Shown: one piece after another, positions 61,149 to 64,000 of the stretch
How the letters are laid out: each line of letters starts with the position of its first letter
Position numbering within the stretch: position 1 is the first letter of the stretch
NCBI GenBank assembly: GCA_903879335.1
Contig: CAIRLC010000019.1
Coordinates: 228,331-292,330 of the forward strand
Direction of reading: 5' to 3'
DNA: 64,000 bases
From: an uncultured Pseudomonadota bacterium
GTDB lineage: Bacteria; Pseudomonadota; Gammaproteobacteria; Steroidobacterales; Steroidobacteraceae
Made by a program: the position numbers and the translations under genes
Notes under the pieces: generated by a model
Database searches by the model: none
The model's input: the letters and a program-made list of their open reading frames with translations, nothing else
Told to the model about the DNA's origin: nothing

Positions 61149-62422
61149 CGAGGCCCTGCGCCTTTAAACACCACGCCACCCTTCATCACAAATGAGACGT
61201 GCTGCAATAGCGTGACGTCTTTCAGCGGGTCCCCTTTAACTGCCACGAGATCGCCAAATCGACCGACCTCGATGGCACCGACATCAACGCTGCGACCCAA
61301 TGCTTCTGCCGCAGTCACGGTCGCCGCTTGAATCGCCTGCATCGGCGTCATGCCCCATTGCACCATCGTGGCGAACTGCTTGGCGTTATCACCGTTGGGA
61401 TAAACGCCACCATCGGTGCCGAATATCATTTTGACGCCAGCGGCGTGCGCCGCCTTGAAGTTCTGCCGCTGCAGGAGCCCGATCTTGCGTTCCTTCTCGA
61501 GTGACTCCTTGAACGTGCCGTTGCGCTCACCTTCGGCGAGGATGTAATCGTCATCATAGACGTCCATCGAAAAATAGGTACCGTGCGCTTTGGCCAATTC
61601 GATGGCTTCAGCGTCGGCTAGGCTCGCATGCTCAATAGTGTCGACGCCAGCACGAATCGCGTCCTTAATCCCCACAGCGCCGTGAGCATGAACGGCTACC
61701 TTCAATCCCAACATGTGCGCTTCTTCGACCAACGCTTGCATCTCGGCAAGCGAATACTGCTGGCCCGCCACCGAGTCGGTCTTCGAGAAGACGCCGCCGG
61801 TGCCGCAGAATTTGATGACCTCGGCGCCGTACTTCCGCAACTTGCGTACGAGCGCGCGAATTTCCTGCGGACCATTGGCAATACCCGGCGCCGGAACCTG
61901 AATGGAGGGTGGAAATTCGGTGGCATCGCAATGCCCGCCCGTCGCGCCAATCGCATAGGTGGCCGGCACAATGCGCGGGCCGGGCACGTACCCGGCCTCA
62001 ATACCTTGTTTCAAAGCCACATCGTCGTAGTTGGCCGACCCGACATTGCGAACGGTCGTGAAACCCGCCTCCAAGGTTTTGCGGGCGTTGGCCACGCCAA
62101 CGACGGTCCAAAAATTGTCGGTGAACTCCAAACCGCGATAGCCGTTTAGGGCGGGGTCGCTCGTCAAATGCACATGCATATCGATGAGCCCGGGCACCAA
62201 GGTCTGGCCTAGCAAGTCGACATGCCGGACGCCCGCCGCTACCGGCGCACCCTGCGAGGCCACCGCCGTGATGCGGCCATCCGTGATGGTGACCTGCGGC
62301 TTGTCGAGCACCCGGCTTCCAACGACATCCACGAGTCGATCGGCCGTGACAACGACCGTATCGGCCTGAACCGCCCCCACGAGGGCGGCCGTCAACATCA
62401 GAGCAGTCACCGCGTACTTCAT
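61145..62422 (-). CDS. Exported metal-dependent amidohydrolase (imidazolonepropionase-like / Xaa-Pro dipeptidase group)
   Basis: A 425-residue amidohydrolase with a signal peptide (about residues 1-20, A-L-V-G-A-V-Q-A end). The metal site is complete: H-V-H near residue 84 in I-D-M-H-V-H-L, the carboxylated lysine in V-I-K-F-C-G-T near 200, histidines in H-A-H-G near 245 and I-E-H-A-S near 264, and the aspartate in F-G-T-D-G-G near 340. Close relatives hydrolyse C-terminal prolyl or arginyl dipeptides, or act on organophosphates or cyclic imides, so the substrate stays open. It is the first gene of a three-gene leftward operon with the SDR and the small duplicated protein. Confidence 0.9.
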   Translation of the reverse strand: MKYAVTALMLTAALVGAVQADTVVVTADRLVDVVGSRVLDKPQVTITDGRITAVASQGAPVAAGVRHVDLLGQTLVPGLIDMHVHLTSDPALNGYRGLEFTDNFWTVVGVANARKTLEAGFTTVRNVGSANYDDVALKQGIEAGYVPGPRIVPATYAIGATGGHCDATEFPPSIQVPAPGIANGPQEIRALVRKLRKYGAEVIKFCGTGGVFSKTDSVAGQQYSLAEMQALVEEAHMLGLKVAVHAHGAVGIKDAIRAGVDTIEHASLADAEAIELAKAHGTYFSMDVYDDDYILAEGERNGTFKESLEKERKIGLLQRQNFKAAHAAGVKMIFGTDGGVYPNGDNAKQFATMVQWGMTPMQAIQAATVTAAEALGRSVDVGAIEVGRFGDLVAVKGDPLKDVTLLQHVSFVMKGGVVFKGAGPR

Positions 62423-62495
62423 GCGCGCATCCTCAACGATTGGCTATGGGAAAAATGGCACGCCCCACGGAGGGCTTTGCCGCAGCATACTCAGG

Positions 62496-63155
62496 TCAGG
62501 GCTCCGTGGGGTGTTCACCTTGTAGGCGGTTACCGATCTCGCGCAGTGCGGCCACCCATTGGGCCGTGTCTTGTGCGCCAGAAATCGCCCAACGGCCGGC
62601 GATCACAAAGAACGGGACGCCCTGTATACCCAAACGCCGACCTTCGGCGAGTTCATCTTCGACGAGCGAGTCAGCCGCGGCCAAGGCCAAGGCTTCTCGG
62701 AGCTCGGCAGCCTTCAACCCGACCCGAGTTGCAATCGCGAGCAGCCTGTCCAGTTGGCCGATGTCCTCGCCCTGTTCAAAATAGGCAGTAAAAATGGCTT
62801 CGCTCAGTAGCGGCGCGTGTTCACCGGCCAGAGCGACGAGCCGATGGGCAAGTCGGGTATTGGGCACGCGTCGGATCGCATCGAAGTTGAACCGGATGCC
62901 CACTGCCTGACCGTGCTCGAGCAGTTGCCGGTGTATGGCCGCGACACGCCGAGCGTCGGGGAATTTCTGCGCCATATAAACGGCTCGATCCATGCCTTCC
63001 GGCGGCAAGTCTGGATTGAGCTCGTAAGGCTTGAAGTTCAGACTTACGACCAAATCCGGGCACTGCCGCAGCGCCGCTCCGAGTCGGCGTTTACCGAGAT
63101 AACACCACGGACAGACCATGTCCGAATACATATCGATCAAGATGGGCCGGTTCAT
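62496..63155 (-). CDS. DsbA-family oxidoreductase, FrnE-like
   Basis: A 219-residue thioredoxin-fold protein with an active-site C-P-W-C at residues 15-18, a helical insertion, and the cis-proline segment G-V-P-F-F-V near residue 175. It has no signal peptide, so it acts in the cytoplasm, like the FrnE/polyketide-isomerase-like DsbA relatives linked to disulfide handling under oxidative stress. The start ATG 63155 is the only good one. It stands alone between the amidohydrolase and a small membrane protein gene. Confidence 0.92.
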   Translation of the reverse strand: MNRPILIDMYSDMVCPWCYLGKRRLGAALRQCPDLVVSLNFKPYELNPDLPPEGMDRAVYMAQKFPDARRVAAIHRQLLEHGQAVGIRFNFDAIRRVPNTRLAHRLVALAGEHAPLLSEAIFTAYFEQGEDIGQLDRLLAIATRVGLKAAELREALALAAADSLVEDELAEGRRLGIQGVPFFVIAGRWAISGAQDTAQWVAALREIGNRLQGEHPTEP

Positions 63156-63208
63156 TCGGCGAGCTTAGCTGGCATTCAGGTCACCCGACAGTCCCGATGC
63201 CCGACACC

Positions 63209-63403
63209 TTATCGAGCGCGCCGCAACACTCGGGCAGGCAAACACACCAATGCCCTCAGCAGCCCAAAAACGCCCTCGACCGCGATCCCGAGTACCCGAA
63301 ACGGCAGTGAGAGGATAAAGACGACCGGCCAGAGGAGCAGCGCCAAAATGGCGAGCGGCCAACAGAGCACGAAGAGTAGACACCAAAGAAGCCACGAAAT
63401 CAT
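63209..63403 (-). CDS. Small hydrophobic membrane protein
   Basis: A 64-residue hypothetical protein, almost entirely hydrophobic in residues 1-45 (W-L-L-W-C-L-L-F, L-L-L-W-P-V-V-F) with a basic C-terminal tail ending A-R-V-L-R-R-A-R. Two membrane helices are likely. GGAG eight bases upstream of ATG 63403 supports the start. No family is recognised. Confidence 0.7.
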   Translation of the reverse strand: MISWLLWCLLFVLCWPLAILALLLWPVVFILSLPFRVLGIAVEGVFGLLRALVCLPARVLRRAR

Positions 63404-63421
63404 TGGGTTACTCCAAATAAA

Positions 63422-63456
63422 GAAAGGCACGGAGCCCTCGCGAGCTCGTGCCTTTC
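63422..63456 (-). terminator. Terminator after the PsiF-like gene
   Basis: GAAAGGCACG (63422-63431) and CGTGCCTTTC (63447-63456) form a ten-base stem with partial extra pairing inside the loop. On the minus strand it is followed by TTTATTTGG, a T-rich stretch, and lies 47 bases after the stop at 63503. It should end the PsiF-like transcript. Confidence 0.8.
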
Positions 63457-63502
63457 ACCATCATCGCGCATTCAGGCCCCTTTGAGGACCCGAATGACCG
63501 CC

Positions 63503-63760
63503 TTAGCGCGTGCTGCGCATGCAGGCCTGGATGGACTGCTGCTTGTCTGCACCCTTAAGAGCGGCAGCGCCCTGCTGGCAGACGTTCATCGCCTTCATTG
63601 CGGCAGCGCGGCTTGTCTGCTGCATCGCATGCGGGAGTGCGTGCGGTTGTTGCGCGACCGTCGACTTCGCGCCGGCCGGCGGCGTCGATGCCGGTGGATT
63701 GCCCGCTGACGCCATCAGGGGCAGCAGTAAGGCGGCTGTACAAATCAGTTGCTTGATCAT
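63503..63760 (-). CDS. Small secreted protein, PsiF-repeat-like
   Basis: An 85-residue protein with a signal peptide (residues 1-19, M-A-S-A-G end), a proline-rich linker, and a short helical unit with two cysteines (N-V-C-Q-Q-G and I-Q-A-C-M) spaced as in the PsiF repeat of phosphate-starvation-inducible proteins. Function of PsiF is unknown. A terminator follows. The resemblance is limited to the C-terminal 35 residues. Confidence 0.72.
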   Translation of the reverse strand: MIKQLICTAALLLPLMASAGNPPASTPPAGAKSTVAQQPHALPHAMQQTSRAAAMKAMNVCQQGAAALKGADKQQSIQACMRSTR

Positions 63761-63859
63761 GATGCGCTTTCCTCAATTGAGCCCTGTAGTCGAGGGCATG
63801 GTTATTGAATTCAGAAACAATGACGTCTGATGTCAACGGATCGACATCAGCGCGCCGTT

Positions 63860-64000
63860 TTATTCGTCCTCGCTCAGTTTGGTGCCGAGCAGTTCGACAT
63901 CGAATATCAGCGTCTCGTTCGGACCAATGTCCGCACCAACGCCACGCTCGCCGTAGCCCATCTGCGGCGGAATGTATAACTTCCAGTGCGATCCCACCGG
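63860..64000 (-). CDS. FKBP-type peptidyl-prolyl isomerase, C-terminal end (5' end outside window)
   Basis: The frame enters from the right edge and ends with TAA at 63862-63860. The 46 visible residues read [10 protein letters not shown] then Y-G-E-R-G-V-G, and [13 protein letters not shown], which is the end of an FkpA/Mip-type FKBP domain. Its location and N-terminal dimerisation domain cannot be judged. Confidence 0.9.
   Translation of the reverse strand, partial: PVGSHWKLYIPPQMGYGERGVGADIGPNETLIFDVELLGTKLSEDE

Overview
The window is a gene-dense stretch of moderately high-GC DNA from a Gram-negative bacterium. Two large TonB-dependent receptors, TesB and FkpA/Mip-like proteins, DUF748/AsmA-like and DUF6600 envelope proteins, acetate permease with its DUF485 partner, and many TTG/GTG starts and ATGA overlaps point to a proteobacterium. 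The receptor style suggests a gammaproteobacterium of the Nevskiales/Steroidobacterales/Xanthomonadales kind, but this is inference and no rRNA is present to settle it. I saw no tRNA, rRNA, insertion sequence, prophage or CRISPR array.

Layout: (1) 1-7058, + strand: photolyase (cut by the window edge), acyl desaturase, FAD amine-oxidase-like protein, DUF1365 protein, cyclopropane-fatty-acid-synthase-like methyltransferase, FAD-linked 2-hydroxyacid dehydrogenase and GNAT acetyltransferase, nearly all touching or overlapping. It looks like a light/oxidative-stress membrane-lipid modification operon. DUF748 follows. (2) 9.8-18.8 kb: TesB and ferredoxin-NADP reductase, a GNAT-MATE pair, a DegP-like protease followed by two exported FGE-fold proteins that lack the FGE cysteines, and a PBP4-type DacB. 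(3) 18.9-25.8 kb: acetate uptake and activation (ActP, DUF485, Acs), SlyD, alanine dehydrogenase and a divergent Lrp/AsnC regulator with a repeat pair at its start. (4) 25.8-31.5 kb: a TPP riboswitch whose 3' end carries the ribosome-binding site of a TonB-dependent receptor, alanine racemase, an unknown 127-residue protein and molybdate ModBC without ModA. (5) 31.6-38.8 kb: glycine-rich RRM protein, glycerol catabolism (GlpD, GlpK), MgtC-like protein, a FecR/DUF6600 envelope protein, a cupin and a small membrane protein.

(6) 38.9-57.1 kb is the most interesting part: an 18 kb amine/polyamine island made of two convergent operons. The rightward operon encodes a glutamine-synthetase-like gamma-glutamyl ligase, aldehyde dehydrogenase, iron alcohol dehydrogenase, class I glutamine amidotransferase and an ethanolamine-permease-like APC transporter, then a complete PotD-A-B-C importer. 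The leftward operon encodes a Tat-exported spermidine-dehydrogenase-like flavoprotein, a SpuC-like aminotransferase, a GntR/FCD regulator, a PuuB-like oxidase, a PuuA-like ligase and a second class III aminotransferase of unknown substrate. The leftward operon has no PuuC or PuuD of its own, so the single aldehyde dehydrogenase and amidotransferase on the opposite arm may serve both branches. The rightward five genes spell out a plausible route: amino alcohol, gamma-glutamyl amide, aldehyde, acid, then glutamate plus amino acid.

(7) 57.4-64 kb: a second TonB-dependent receptor, an amidohydrolase-SDR-small-protein operon, a DsbA/FrnE-like oxidoreductase, a small membrane protein, a PsiF-like secreted protein and the end of an FKBP-type isomerase. 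Functions are read from motifs and family resemblance only; no database search was possible.
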